DNA of 64,000 nucleotides from Mayfieldus sp963841445 (GCA_963841445.1 CAWJCP010000003.1:196126-260125); one strand, 5' to 3'; counted from the first letter of the stretch, positions 16,978-25,787 are shown. Notes: generated by a model not told the origin, from the letters alone. Numbers and translations are program-made.

Positions 16978-17373
16978 CTACTCCAGTCCCAGCCTGCTCT
17001 TCACGTCGCTCGTGGTTCCACCCTCGACATGAGCGATCTTCCCGTCCCGAACCCGATAGAGCCACACCACCGTGCCGTCCGCTCTCGCCCCGCTCTCTCG
17101 GCCGCGACCCTTGAAATCGGCGATAACCAGCACACGGCCATCAGGGCGCTGGCTGAGCTCGGTGAGCTCGAAGTGGGCGTCGCGATCGAAGGTCCCAAAC
17201 CAATCGCCGAACCAGCCGCCGACCGCGTCCCGTCCCTCGAAGACCCCCGTCCCCAGGCCGGCGAGGACGACCAGGGCCACGTCCTCGGCGTAATCGGACA
17301 TGGCGCGCTCGAAGTCTCGCTCGTTGGTCGCGGTGTAGTGGTTGCGGATCAGCTCCACGTCGCTGGGCGGCAT
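16978..17373 (-). CDS. SnoaL-like / NTF2-fold protein
   Basis: A 131-aa NTF2-superfamily protein. HYTATNERDFERAMSDYAED at the start, DAVGGWFGDWFGTF in the middle and a closing VVWLYRVRDGKIAHVEG strand pattern are typical of SnoaL-like ketosteroid-isomerase-fold proteins. Function and ligand are unknown. A GATACT box (17381-17386) lies 7 nt before the ATG. Two further NTF2-like genes are at 33.9-34.7 kb, with little similarity to this one. Confidence 0.78.
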   Translation of the reverse strand: MPPSDVELIRNHYTATNERDFERAMSDYAEDVALVVLAGLGTGVFEGRDAVGGWFGDWFGTFDRDAHFELTELSQRPDGRVLVIADFKGRGRESGARADGTVVWLYRVRDGKIAHVEGGTTSDVKSRLGLE

Positions 17374-17415
17374 TCACAGCAGTATCTCGCCCGAGTCCGC
17401 CGCTGGCCAGGACGA

Positions 17416-18849
17416 CTACGCCGCTTCGCGCAGCTCGGCGTCGTCGCCGGAGCGCCGCCGCTTCCCGATCACGGCACGCAGCGCCGCGCGCAGAGTCCGG
17501 TGCGCCGCCAGCCCTTCGAGCGCCTCTCCCCCCGCGGGCCCGATCACCGGCCCGAGGCCGAACTTGCGCGCCTCGGCGACGCGGCGGTCGGGATGCCCGA
17601 CGTAGCGAAGCTCGCCGGTGAGGCCGAGCTCGCCGAAGCATGCGAGCGGCTTCACCGAACCGGCCGCCTCCTCTGCTTCGCGTCCGGGGCCGGCCGGAAT
17701 TGTCAGGGGCTGGTTTCGCTGCGCTGAGGCGACTGCCATTGCGACCGCGAGGTCGGCGCCCGGCTCGTCGACGCGCACGCCGCCGGCCACGTTGACGAAG
17801 ACGTCGGCGCGCCCGAGCGAGAGGCTCGCGTGGCGCGAGAGCACCGCCAGCACGAGGCTGAGCCGATTGCGATCGATCCCGTTGGCCACCCGGCGCGGCG
17901 CCTCAAGCTCGCTGGGGGCGACCAGCGCCTGCACCTCGACCAGCACCGGGCGGCTGCCCTCCATCGCCGGCAGCACAACGGAGCCGGCCTCGCGGGTCGC
18001 CTCCTCGACGAAGCGCGCCGATGGGTCGGCGACCTCGGTGAGGCCGCCCGCGCGCATCTCGAACACGCCGACCTCGTGGGTGGCTCCGAAGCGGTTCTTC
18101 AGCGCCCGCAGCGTCCGGTAGGTCCGCTCGCGCTCGCCGTCGAAGCGCAGCACGCAGTCGACCAGGTGCTCGAGCACGCGCGGGCCGGCGAGGCTTCCGT
18201 CCTTGGTCACATGGCCGACCAGGATCAGCGCCGTGCCCTGCCGCTTCGCGACCTCGGCCAGCGCCGTGGCCGACTCGCGGACCTGGCCGACCGAGCCCGG
18301 CGCGCCGCTCATCTCGGCGCTGTGCAGGGTCTGGATCGAGTCGATCACGCAGGCGCCGGGGCGCTCCTGCTCGAGCGTCGCCAGCACCGGCTCGAGCGCC
18401 GACTCGGCCAGCGCCGGCACCGACAGTGCCGCCTCGCCGAGCCGCTCGGCGCGCAGCCGCACCTGGGCGGCTGATTCCTCGCCGGATACGTAGAGAACCT
18501 CGCGGCCGGAGTCAGCCAGGTTTGCGAGCGCCATCCCGGTCAGGGTGCTCTTGCCGATCCCCGGCGAGCCGCCGAGCAGCACCAGCGAGCCCGGAACCAG
18601 CCCGCCGCCGAGCACCCTGTCGAGCTCGCCGACCCCGGTCCGCAGCCGCTGCTCGGCGGGCGCCTCGACGTCGCGCAGCGGCATCGGCTTCGCCGCCGAT
18701 GCCGCCGGACCGCTGCCGCGTACGGAGCCCGAGCTCGGGCGCGCTTCGATCAGCGTGTTCCATTCGCCGCAGCCGGGACAGCGCCCGGTCCAGGTCAGCG
18801 CGACTTGACCGCACTGCTGACAGCTGTAGCGGGCTTGCGAGCGGGCCAT
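17416..18849 (-). CDS. radA: DNA repair protein RadA/Sms
   Basis: A 477-aa RecA-like ATPase that drives branch migration in recombinational repair. A four-cysteine zinc finger (Cys10, 13, 24, 27), the Walker A GGSPGIGKST, the RadA-specific LKNRFG motif and a C-terminal Lon-protease-like domain (VNVAGGVRVDEPGADLA) are all present. I place the start at ATG 18849, not at the longer frame's 18903, because a TACAGT -10 box (18856-18861) lies exactly 6 nt before it and the zinc finger follows immediately. Length matches the family. Confidence 0.95.
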   Translation of the reverse strand: MARSQARYSCQQCGQVALTWTGRCPGCGEWNTLIEARPSSGSVRGSGPAASAAKPMPLRDVEAPAEQRLRTGVGELDRVLGGGLVPGSLVLLGGSPGIGKSTLTGMALANLADSGREVLYVSGEESAAQVRLRAERLGEAALSVPALAESALEPVLATLEQERPGACVIDSIQTLHSAEMSGAPGSVGQVRESATALAEVAKRQGTALILVGHVTKDGSLAGPRVLEHLVDCVLRFDGERERTYRTLRALKNRFGATHEVGVFEMRAGGLTEVADPSARFVEEATREAGSVVLPAMEGSRPVLVEVQALVAPSELEAPRRVANGIDRNRLSLVLAVLSRHASLSLGRADVFVNVAGGVRVDEPGADLAVAMAVASAQRNQPLTIPAGPGREAEEAAGSVKPLACFGELGLTGELRYVGHPDRRVAEARKFGLGPVIGPAGGEALEGLAAHRTLRAALRAVIGKRRRSGDDAELREAA

Positions 18850-18934
18850 CCGCTGACTGTAAGCGGCGCCCCGGCGGCACTCACCCCAGGGCGCTGAAGC
18901 CATCCCTGGCCCCCCTTCGCTGCGCTGATCGCAG

Positions 18935-20083
18935 TCAGCCGCGTGCCGGTGGAGCGTCGGTGGCAGCGAGATCGCGCTCTGGCTCGATCCCGTAACGGCG
19001 CCCGGCCTCGACCAAGCCGTCGCTGAGCGGCCAGCGGTCGGGGCGCTCGGAGCCCTCGTGGTCGGGGCTGGCGCCCTTCAGCGTCATGCAGCCGTGGTTG
19101 TCGCCGATCGCCCGGATCCGCCAGACCTCGTCGGAGCCGAGTCGCAGCTCAGCGGGCAGTGCCGCGAGCTCGGCACGCTTGTCCTCGATCGGTCGCGCCC
19201 CCGGCCCGGTCTCCTGTATCAGCGTCGGCACCACGCACTCGACCGCGTCGTGGGCGAGGTTCCACTGGCAGGCGAGCTGCATCGGGGTTAGTCCCGCGGC
19301 CTCTGCGATCGGTCGCATCTGCTCGAGCTTTGAGCGCCCGGCCTCGATCCAGCCCGCCGGTCGAAAGGCCCGGTGATCGCCCTCGGCAAGCTCCGCGCCG
19401 GGCAGCAGGTCGTCCCAGAACAGGCCGCCGTAGTCGACCACCCGGGTGATCACGCGAATCTCGTTTCTGGCCGCCGCCTCGAGGCTCAGCTCACCCGGCC
19501 AGGGCTCGAGCGGGTTGAGGATCAGCATCGCCCAGTCGATCTGCTCGCCGAAGCGCTCCAGGCAGTCGATCAGATCGAGGGTGAAGCCGTTGGCGGGGCC
19601 CGGTGCGACACCGATCGCCCCCGCGAGGCCGGCCTCCCGTAGCCCCGCCATCGCGTTCCAGACCGCCTCGCTCGTGTAGCCGATCCGATCCGGGTTGTGG
19701 AGCAGCAGCAGGTCGAAGGAGTCGGCGCCGATCCGCTCCAGGCTGCGCTCGGTCGCCATCCGCAGGTAGTCGGCGTAGCCGTCGGCGGCGCGCAGCCGGG
19801 GGTCGGTGAAGCGCGGAAACCCGCGCGGCCCGTCGCGCTCGCCCGCGTAGAAGTCGTGCCCGACCGCACCGATCAGCGAATAGGAGTCAGGTGGCGCGCC
19901 GGCGAGCGCCCGGCCGAGCAGCGAGTCGGCCTCACCCTGCCCGTAGGCGTCGGCGGTGAGGAAGGTGTCGATGCCGTTCGGGCACAGCAGCGCCTCGAGG
20001 CGTGCCTCATCGATCTGCTCGCCGAAATGCAGATAGCGCCCCCCGCTCCAGGTCCCGATCGCCTTCTGCCCCGGCTCACGCAT
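18935..20083 (-). CDS. Aldo/keto reductase family protein
   Basis: A 382-aa protein with AKR-barrel features: an ADAYGQGEADSLLG segment equivalent to the usual D-x-A-x-x-Y-G catalytic block, DLLLLHNPDR with the conserved histidine and VDYGGLFWDDL. The order of blocks and the end (LAHDAVECVVPTLIQE) match NAD(P)H-dependent aldo/keto reductases. A TACCGT box (20091-20096) lies 7 nt before the ATG. The P450 gene is directly upstream in the same direction, 62 nt away. Substrate unknown. Confidence 0.85.
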   Translation of the reverse strand: MREPGQKAIGTWSGGRYLHFGEQIDEARLEALLCPNGIDTFLTADAYGQGEADSLLGRALAGAPPDSYSLIGAVGHDFYAGERDGPRGFPRFTDPRLRAADGYADYLRMATERSLERIGADSFDLLLLHNPDRIGYTSEAVWNAMAGLREAGLAGAIGVAPGPANGFTLDLIDCLERFGEQIDWAMLILNPLEPWPGELSLEAAARNEIRVITRVVDYGGLFWDDLLPGAELAEGDHRAFRPAGWIEAGRSKLEQMRPIAEAAGLTPMQLACQWNLAHDAVECVVPTLIQETGPGARPIEDKRAELAALPAELRLGSDEVWRIRAIGDNHGCMTLKGASPDHEGSERPDRWPLSDGLVEAGRRYGIEPERDLAATDAPPARG

Positions 20084-20145
20084 CCGGCAAACGGTAGCGG
20101 CGCCGTCGTGGCCCGGCCGGCGGAATCCGCGTCTTGATCGCCGCG

Positions 20146-21417
20146 CTAGGGCCGCAGCCGCACCGGCAGCGTCTTCAGCTGGTTCAGGAACGCCGACTCG
20201 ACCGCGGTCGGCTCGCCGGCGAGCTCCATCTCCGGGAAGCGCTTCAACGTCTCCTCGAGCAGGATCCGCAGCTCCAGCCGGGCCAGCGCGGTGCCGAGGC
20301 AGAAGTGGCGGCCGCCGGCGCCGAAGGCCTGGTGCTCGGGGTTGCGGGTGACGTCGAAGCGGTCCGGGTCCTCGTAGCGGCTCTCGTCGCGGTTCGAGGA
20401 CACGTACCACATCAGCACCTTGTCGCCCTCGTGGATCGGGCAGCCGGCGAGCTCGGTGTCCTCGGTCGCGGTGCGCCGGAAGTGCGCAAAGGCGGGGAAC
20501 ATCCGCAACGCCTCCTCGACCGCGCTCGGGATCAGCGAGGGGTCGTCGAGCAGCTTCTGGCGCTGGTCGGGATTCTCGATCAGCGCCCGCATCGCGCTCG
20601 AGTAGGTCGCCTTGGTGCTGTCGTTCCCCGCCGCGACGAGCAGGAAGAACCCCATCACGATCTCGTGCTCCTCCAGTCCCCGGCCGTCGATCTCGGCGTT
20701 TACGAGGACGCTGGTCAGGTCGTCGGTGGGCTTGCGGCGCCGCTCGGCGATCATCTTCCCGCAGCGCTCGAAGATCTCCGGCACGTCGCGCTGCATCACG
20801 GTCTCTGTTCCCTCCGGGTTGATGTCGGGATCGTCGGCGGCGAGCATCGTGTTCATCAGCCGCGCCCAGACCTCGTCGTCCTCCGGCGGGATGCCCATGA
20901 AGCTGCCGATCACCCGCGAGACGACCGGCTGCGCGACGTCGTTGACCAGATCGCAGCTCTCGCGATCGCCGAGCCCATCGAGCACCCCGATTGTGATCGC
21001 GCGGATCGCGTCCTCGTGATCGGCGATTCGCCGCGGCGTGAAGCCGCGCTGGAAGAGCTGCTTGAGGCGATCGTGCTTGGGCGGGTCCATGCCGATGAAC
21101 ATCGCCTGCTGGAGCTCCAGCGGCATGACCGCGTGGGTCAGCCCGGTGATCCCGCCGCGCTCGGAGGAGTAGGTCTTCCAGTCGTGGCTCACCGTGTGCA
21201 CGTCGTCGGCCCGGGTCACCGACCAGAAGCCGGCCTCCTCGGGGTACTCGGTGATCTTCGACGTCCAGTGAATCGGGCACTCGTTGCGCAGCCGCTTGAA
21301 GAGGGCCAGGGGCACCCCCTCCTCCCAGACCGGTCGCTCGGTGACCAAGACCTCCTCGATCGGGGTGTCGGGATCGATGCCGGGAACGGGCTCGTGGGGG
21401 ATCTCTTCGGTGGCCAT
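20146..21417 (-). CDS. Cytochrome P450
   Basis: A 423-aa soluble bacterial P450. The I-helix oxygen-activation motif is AGNDST, the K-helix ExxR is EEALR and the heme-thiolate loop is FGAGGRHFCLG near residue 360. MDPPKHDRLKQLFQRGFTPRRI is typical of the CYP124/CYP125/CYP142-like group of steroid or lipid hydroxylases, but the substrate is not determinable. The ATG at 21417 has GGAAGGACG before it, and a TAGGGT -10 box is at 21450-21455. Electron-transfer partners are not in the window. Confidence 0.93.
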   Translation of the reverse strand: MATEEIPHEPVPGIDPDTPIEEVLVTERPVWEEGVPLALFKRLRNECPIHWTSKITEYPEEAGFWSVTRADDVHTVSHDWKTYSSERGGITGLTHAVMPLELQQAMFIGMDPPKHDRLKQLFQRGFTPRRIADHEDAIRAITIGVLDGLGDRESCDLVNDVAQPVVSRVIGSFMGIPPEDDEVWARLMNTMLAADDPDINPEGTETVMQRDVPEIFERCGKMIAERRRKPTDDLTSVLVNAEIDGRGLEEHEIVMGFFLLVAAGNDSTKATYSSAMRALIENPDQRQKLLDDPSLIPSAVEEALRMFPAFAHFRRTATEDTELAGCPIHEGDKVLMWYVSSNRDESRYEDPDRFDVTRNPEHQAFGAGGRHFCLGTALARLELRILLEETLKRFPEMELAGEPTAVESAFLNQLKTLPVRLRP

Positions 21418-21490
21418 CGCGTCCTTCCGCAGCTGAACGTGTGTGTCTGACCCTACCGGTGCCGGGCGCATCCGACAGGTCACGTTCACG

Positions 21491-21610
21491 ATCGAGAAGG
21501 CCCAGCATCGCGAGAGCCCGCTCGGCGACTTCAAGCCGCGCGATGCGATGGCCGGCGAGGAGATTCTCAACGAGCTGCGCGAGGTAAGCGCGTTGGTCGG
21601 CGGGAAGTGA
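21491..21610 (+). pseudogene. Truncated duplicate of the 160-aa gene at 24533
   Basis: This stretch encodes IEKAQHRESPLGDFKPRDAM...EEILNELREVSALV before a TGA. It matches the middle of the 24533-25015 protein (MEKAQKRENPLGDFKPRGAM...EEILTELREVNALV) nearly residue for residue, but has no start, no 5' half and no C-terminal third. It is a decayed fragment of a paralogue in the gap upstream of the P450 gene. Confidence 0.75.
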
Positions 21611-21626
21611 CTGGACCCGTGCTCAG

Positions 21627-22550
21627 CTAGGACTCATAGCCGGACGTGGCGATCGCGAAGACGATCAGGCCAAAGCAGGCCAGCACCATCCAAGCCACCG
21701 CGGAGACCAGCGCGAGCAGCGAGTAGATGGTCTTCGCTGCTGGCGTCTGCGCGTCGACCGCCGCGGCCGAGGCCGCGAGCCCGGCGATGGCGATCGACGC
21801 ATGCAGACCGAGCACGATCAACAAGATGCCGACGCCGCCGATCGAAAGCAGGAGCCCGATTCCGAGCAGGCCGGCGAGGAGGAAAAGCACTGTCTTCAGG
21901 GTCGGACTGGCGACTCGGCCGCCGAGCAGGACCGCGCCGCCGCTAACCAGGAGTGCCACTACGACACCAGCGTCGCCATCGCCTGTTCCGGCGCTGGAGT
22001 CGCCGGTCGCGAGGCCCACCACGAAAGCAACCGCATACAAGCCCCCCAACGCGATCACGATCGTCCTTCGCGAGTGGGTCGACCACAGGACGCGGACCGC
22101 GTACTCCTTGAGGCCTGGATATCGGGGCGAGGTGCCGCCGGCAATGCCCGCCGGGGCCAGGCGAATCGCGGTCGTTGCCCAAAGGATTGCAGCCGTCGCC
22201 AGCATGGCGATCAGCGCCATCGAGAACTCGCCCTCGTCGGACTTGGCGATGAATCGAAAGCGGACGTCGAGAACCTTAAGGAGCAACAGGCCGGCCCCCA
22301 GGGTCCCGAGCAAAAGCGCGAGCATGCGACGCGACTCACGCTCCGGCAAACCGACCACGAGCATGGCCAGCGCTGAGGCGAGCGCCGCCATGAGTAAGCC
22401 GTGAACAGGGTCGTACGTCGACGTGGGAATGATGAGGTAGTTCCCCAGGGCCAGAAACAGCAGCGAAAGCCCAAAAAGGGCTACCACTGCCAGGGCGCGC
22501 GCGTGGACTCGCCGCCCCGCCGTCTCCTCGATGTTGGCTCCGATACTCAC
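21627..22550 (-). CDS. Polytopic membrane protein of unknown function
   Basis: A 307-aa protein with about eight hydrophobic segments, beginning near residues 20-40 (VVALFGLSLLFLALGNYLII) and ending near 282-304. Between helices there are short charged loops (RFRFIAKSDEGEF, GDSSAGTGDGDAG). No catalytic motif or known family is recognised. It starts at GTG 22550 with no clear Shine-Dalgarno sequence. It lies alone between the duplicated gene fragment and dinB on the same strand. Confidence 0.72.
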   Translation of the reverse strand: MSIGANIEETAGRRVHARALAVVALFGLSLLFLALGNYLIIPTSTYDPVHGLLMAALASALAMLVVGLPERESRRMLALLLGTLGAGLLLLKVLDVRFRFIAKSDEGEFSMALIAMLATAAILWATTAIRLAPAGIAGGTSPRYPGLKEYAVRVLWSTHSRRTIVIALGGLYAVAFVVGLATGDSSAGTGDGDAGVVVALLVSGGAVLLGGRVASPTLKTVLFLLAGLLGIGLLLSIGGVGILLIVLGLHASIAIAGLAASAAAVDAQTPAAKTIYSLLALVSAVAWMVLACFGLIVFAIATSGYES

Positions 22551-22610
22551 CGTCTACGAGGAACCCGATCGGCACCCGTGGTTACCTGCTTGAGCGGTTT
22601 CTGGGCGGGC

Positions 22611-23798
22611 TCAGTCAGGCAGCAGCGGCACCGTCTGGCCCTGGCCGCGGCCGATGAGCGCGGCCCGGGTGACGGCCTCAGGTCCGAAGCGCTCGCGCAG
22701 CTCGTCGAGCGCCGTGTCGATGCAGCCAGCTTCCCGGCGGGCCAGCGGCAGAGGCAACTGCGCCGCGCCCTCCTGCAGGTTTGTGAGTGAAACGCCGACC
22801 AGGGTCAGCCCGCGGCGCTCGACAAGCGGCATCGCGCGCCGCAGGAGGAGGCTGGCGGCGGCGAGGATCGCCGCGGTCTCGGCGCTTGCCTGCGGCAGGG
22901 TGCGGGAGCGGGTCGCGCGCGAGAAGTCGTCGAAGCGCAGCCGCAGCACCACGGTCCGGCAGCTGCGCCCGGCCCCTCGCAACCGGCGGGCAACCCGGTC
23001 GACGAGGCCAGCGAGGGCGGCCTCGATCTCCGCGGCCGTCTTCGGCCCCCGGCCGAGCGCCCGCTGCGCCCCCATCGAGCGGCGCCGGCGGCGCGGCTTC
23101 ACCGGCCGCGGATCGCGGTTGCGCGCCAGGGCGTGAAGGTGGCGGCCCGAGGCCCGCCCCAGCATCGACACCAGGGCGGATTGGGGAAGCGCGGCGACCT
23201 CGCCGACGGTCTCGATTCCCCGCGCCCGGAGCTTTGCGGCGGTGACCGGACCGACACCCCATAGGCGCTCGACCGGCAGCCGGTGCAGGAAGGCGAGCTC
23301 GCCGCGCGGCTGGACCACGAGCAGGCCGTCGGGCTTGGCGACAGCGCTTGCGACCTTGGCGAGGAACTTCGTCCGCGCCACGCCGACGCTGATCGGCAGA
23401 CCGACCCGCCTCAGAACCTCGCGCCTCAGCCGAACGGCGATCTGCTCGGGGGTCCCGGAGATCCGCTCCAGGCCCCGCACGTCGAGAAATGCCTCGTCGA
23501 TCGACAGGCCCTCGACGACCGGCGCCGTGTCCTGGAACACCTCGTAGACGCGCCTGCTTGCCTCCGAGTAGGTCGACATCCGTGGCGCGACCACGGCGGC
23601 GTGCGGGCAGAGGCGGCGGGCCTGCGCTCCGCCCATCGCGGTGCGGAGGCCGAACGCCTGGGCCTCGTAGCTGGCGGCGAGAACGACACCGCCGCCGACG
23701 ATCACCGGCCGGCCGCGCAGGCTCGGATCATCGCGCTGCTCGACCGAGGCGTAGAAGGCGTCGAGATCGGCGTGCAGGATTGTTGCTTCCGATGGCAC
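22611..23798 (-). CDS. dinB: DNA polymerase IV (Y-family)
   Basis: A 395-aa translesion polymerase. The catalytic residues are in ILHADLDAFYASVE (first Asp at 11) and GLSIDEAFLDV; the palm, thumb (WGVGPVTAAKLRARGI helix-hairpin-helix) and little-finger domains follow. The C-terminus LPLPLARREA is a possible beta-clamp-type contact, not verified. The GTG start overlaps a perfect LexA-type box, so SOS induction is expected. Length is normal. Confidence 0.93.
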   Translation of the reverse strand: MPSEATILHADLDAFYASVEQRDDPSLRGRPVIVGGGVVLAASYEAQAFGLRTAMGGAQARRLCPHAAVVAPRMSTYSEASRRVYEVFQDTAPVVEGLSIDEAFLDVRGLERISGTPEQIAVRLRREVLRRVGLPISVGVARTKFLAKVASAVAKPDGLLVVQPRGELAFLHRLPVERLWGVGPVTAAKLRARGIETVGEVAALPQSALVSMLGRASGRHLHALARNRDPRPVKPRRRRRSMGAQRALGRGPKTAAEIEAALAGLVDRVARRLRGAGRSCRTVVLRLRFDDFSRATRSRTLPQASAETAAILAAASLLLRRAMPLVERRGLTLVGVSLTNLQEGAAQLPLPLARREAGCIDTALDELRERFGPEAVTRAALIGRGQGQTVPLLPD

Positions 23799-23812
23799 GA
23801 ACGCATGTTCGT
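23797..23812. promoter_or_regulatory. LexA (SOS) box at dinB start
   Basis: ACGAAC-GCAT-GTTCGT, perfect 6-bp arms with the 4-base spacing of the Bacillus/actinobacterial SOS consensus CGAACnnnnGTTCG. It covers the first base of the dinB start codon and a plausible -10 (GAACAT) 6 nt before the GTG, so bound LexA would block RNA polymerase. Confidence 0.8.
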
Positions 23813-23871
23813 ACAGGCCTCCGACGGAACTTCCGAACGATCCTCGGCGTATCGCCTCTCACTCCGCAGCT

Positions 23872-23907
23872 GTTGCACCCCGGGTGGTATGGGTATCCGT
23901 GCCGGCG
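23872..23907 (+). promoter_or_regulatory. SigB/SigF-like promoter of ppa
   Basis: GTTGCA (23872-23877), 13 nt, GGGTAT (23891-23896), similar to the GTTTnn-N13-15-GGGTAT pattern of general-stress sigma factors. A 24-nt block at 23884-23907 recurs with 21 identities before the next gene (24482-24505). Confidence 0.5.
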
Positions 23908-23928
23908 AGGCAGAAAGCGCAGGGACCT

Positions 23929-24429
23929 ATGCCCGACAGCCTGATCTGTGTGATCGAGATCCCGAAGGGGAGTCGCAACAAATACGAGATGGATCACGAG
24001 AGCGGGGCGATCAAGCTCGATCGGTTCCTGTTCTCCTCGGTTGTCTATCCGGGCGACTACGGGTTCTTCCCCGACACCTGGGGTCAGGACGATGATCCGC
24101 TCGATGTGCTCGTCTGCGTCTCGGAGCCGACCTTCCCTGGCTGCCGGATCGACGTCAAGCCGGTCGGGCTGTTCCGGATGCAGGACGAGGCGGGCGTCGA
24201 CGACAAGGTGCTCTGCGTGCCCTGCACCGACCCTGCCTGGGACTCGATCGACGAGCTCGAAGACGTGCCGGAAGGGCTGCGCAACGAGATCGAGCACTTC
24301 TTCTCGATCTACAAGGACCTCGAGGGCAAGAAGGTCTCGGTCGACGGCTGGTTTTCGAAGCAGGACGCCCTCGAGGAGATCGAGAAGGCCCGCGAGCGCT
24401 TCGCGATGCGCGAGGAGAGCCGGCACTAG
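23929..24429 (+). CDS. ppa: Inorganic pyrophosphatase (family I)
   Basis: A 166-aa soluble family I enzyme that hydrolyses pyrophosphate and pulls biosynthetic reactions forward. Active-site blocks are IPKGSRNKYEMD, LDRFLFSSVVYPGDYGF and the metal-binding DDDPLDVLV. It begins at ATG 23929 with AGGGACC before it. The promoter region shares a 24-nt element with the next gene, so the two may respond to the same sigma factor. It is divergent from dinB. Confidence 0.95.
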   Translation: MPDSLICVIEIPKGSRNKYEMDHESGAIKLDRFLFSSVVYPGDYGFFPDTWGQDDDPLDVLVCVSEPTFPGCRIDVKPVGLFRMQDEAGVDDKVLCVPCTDPAWDSIDELEDVPEGLRNEIEHFFSIYKDLEGKKVSVDGWFSKQDALEEIEKARERFAMREESRH

Positions 24430-24481
24430 CGGAGAATCTCGACCAGCAGCACCCAGGCGGTGCCGACCGTGTGAGACGGGA

Positions 24482-24505
24482 GTGGTATGGCTATCGGCGC
24501 CGGCG
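24482..24505 (+). promoter_or_regulatory. Promoter element shared with ppa
   Basis: GTGGTATGGCTATC and the following GGCGCCGGCG match the ppa upstream block at 21 of 24 positions, with GGCTAT in the place of GGGTAT. A matching -35 is less clear (GTGTGA, 14 nt upstream). Confidence 0.4.
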
Positions 24506-24532
24506 CCCGCCCAAGCGAAGAAAGGACGATCG

Positions 24533-25015
24533 ATGACCAGCAAGGAAGCTTTCAACGACGAGGAGTGGACCCGGCTCGAGCGGGCGCCGTTCGTAGCCGG
24601 CCTGGCGATCACGCTGGCCGACCCAGGCGGTCCGATCGAGGCGATCAAGGAGTCGATCGCCTCGTTGAAGACCGTCCAGGAGGGGGCGGAGTCGGGTGGC
24701 CGCGGCGAGCTCGTCGACGCGGTCGCGAAGAGCGCGATGGAGAAGGCGCAGAAGCGCGAGAACCCGCTCGGCGACTTCAAGCCGCGCGGCGCGATGGCCG
24801 GCGAGGAGATCCTCACCGAGCTGCGCGAGGTTAACGCCCTGGTCCGCGAGAAGGCGACGCCCGAGGACGCGGCGAGCTATCGCGAGTGGCTGCAGACCGC
24901 CGCCCAGCAGGCCGCCGATGCGGCAAAGGAAGGCGGCTTTCTCGGCTTCAAGGCGGAGCGGGTCAGCGAAGGCGAGCAGAAGATGCTCGACAAGCTGGGC
25001 GAGGTCCTCAGCTAG
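24533..25015 (+). CDS. Hypothetical alpha-helical protein with truncated paralogue
   Basis: A 160-aa, mostly helical soluble protein. It starts MTSKEAFNDEEWTRL after a GAAAGGACG ribosome site; the middle has NPLGDFKPRGAM and the end EGEQKMLDKLGEVLS. No domain with known function is recognised. Parts of it are repeated in the fragment at 21491-21610, so the family has been duplicated locally. It shares a promoter element with ppa, which suggests coordinated, possibly stress-related expression. Confidence 0.75.
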   Translation: MTSKEAFNDEEWTRLERAPFVAGLAITLADPGGPIEAIKESIASLKTVQEGAESGGRGELVDAVAKSAMEKAQKRENPLGDFKPRGAMAGEEILTELREVNALVREKATPEDAASYREWLQTAAQQAADAAKEGGFLGFKAERVSEGEQKMLDKLGEVLS

Positions 25016-25042
25016 CGGCCGGGCTCGGCGCCGCGCCGCTAC

Positions 25043-25063
25043 CGTTCCCAGCGCTCGGGAACG
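25043..25063. terminator. Hairpin terminator between convergent genes
   Basis: CGTTCCC / GGGAACG, a 7-bp perfect stem with a 7-nt loop, lies in the 76-nt gap between convergent genes. It lacks a T tract. Confidence 0.5.
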
Positions 25064-25091
25064 AGCACAACCCGGAGTTGCATCGCGACGG

Positions 25092-25769
25092 TCAGGCCGC
25101 GTGCTCGCGGGCAAGTCGATCGAGTACCTCGGCAAGCCCCTCGGGATCCTCGACCATCGGGAAGTGGCCGGTCTGGATCTCGATCGGCTCGATGCCGAGC
25201 ACCTCTTGGGCCATGAAGCGCTCGAAGTCCGGTTCGAAGAACTCGTCCTCGCTGGCGTAGATAAGAGCGCTCGGGACGTCGGGGTGCCCATCGAGCGGGT
25301 AGGTGGCAGCCGCGGCGCCGGGGAGCAGCCGGTCGGCCAGCGCCCGCGCGGTCTCCGGCGGCAGGCGGCCGTACATCGCGTCGATCGCCGCCTCCCGTTC
25401 CCACGTCATCGAGCCGTCATCCTCGGTGGGCGGGAAGGGAAAGCCCTCCCGAAATGGCTTCGGGGCACCCTCCGGCGCGAACTGTGCGAGGCGCGGGCAG
25501 AGGTGAACGAGCAGTGCTTCAGGGGTCTCTCGTGCCGCAAACGCTGCGTAGCCCGAGCAACCGGAATGGCCGACGATGACGACCGGGCCGCTGACATCCT
25601 CGAGAGCATCGAGCGCCGGCTGGACCCGCTCCTCGAAGCTCGCACCGGAATCGTGGAAGAGCAGGTCCGGCGCCAAGACCTGGTGGCCCCGCTCCTGCAG
25701 CGGCCCGACCAGCGGATCCCACGACGAGCCGTCGTGCCAGTTTCCGTGCAGCAGGCTGAAGATGGCCAT
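25092..25769 (-). CDS. Alpha/beta hydrolase
   Basis: A 225-aa single-domain alpha/beta hydrolase. LLHGNWHDGSSWDPLV is the oxyanion region, GHSGCSG the nucleophile elbow and TGHFPMVEDPEGLA the C-terminal histidine block, resembling the salicylic-acid-binding/EstC-like esterase group. ATG 25769 is chosen over GTG 25778 because AGGTG precedes it. It is divergent from the AHSA1 gene, with a palindrome between them. The substrate is unknown. Confidence 0.82.
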   Translation of the reverse strand: MAIFSLLHGNWHDGSSWDPLVGPLQERGHQVLAPDLLFHDSGASFEERVQPALDALEDVSGPVVIVGHSGCSGYAAFAARETPEALLVHLCPRLAQFAPEGAPKPFREGFPFPPTEDDGSMTWEREAAIDAMYGRLPPETARALADRLLPGAAAATYPLDGHPDVPSALIYASEDEFFEPDFERFMAQEVLGIEPIEIQTGHFPMVEDPEGLAEVLDRLAREHAA

Positions 25770-25787
25770 GGACGACACCTATCATGC

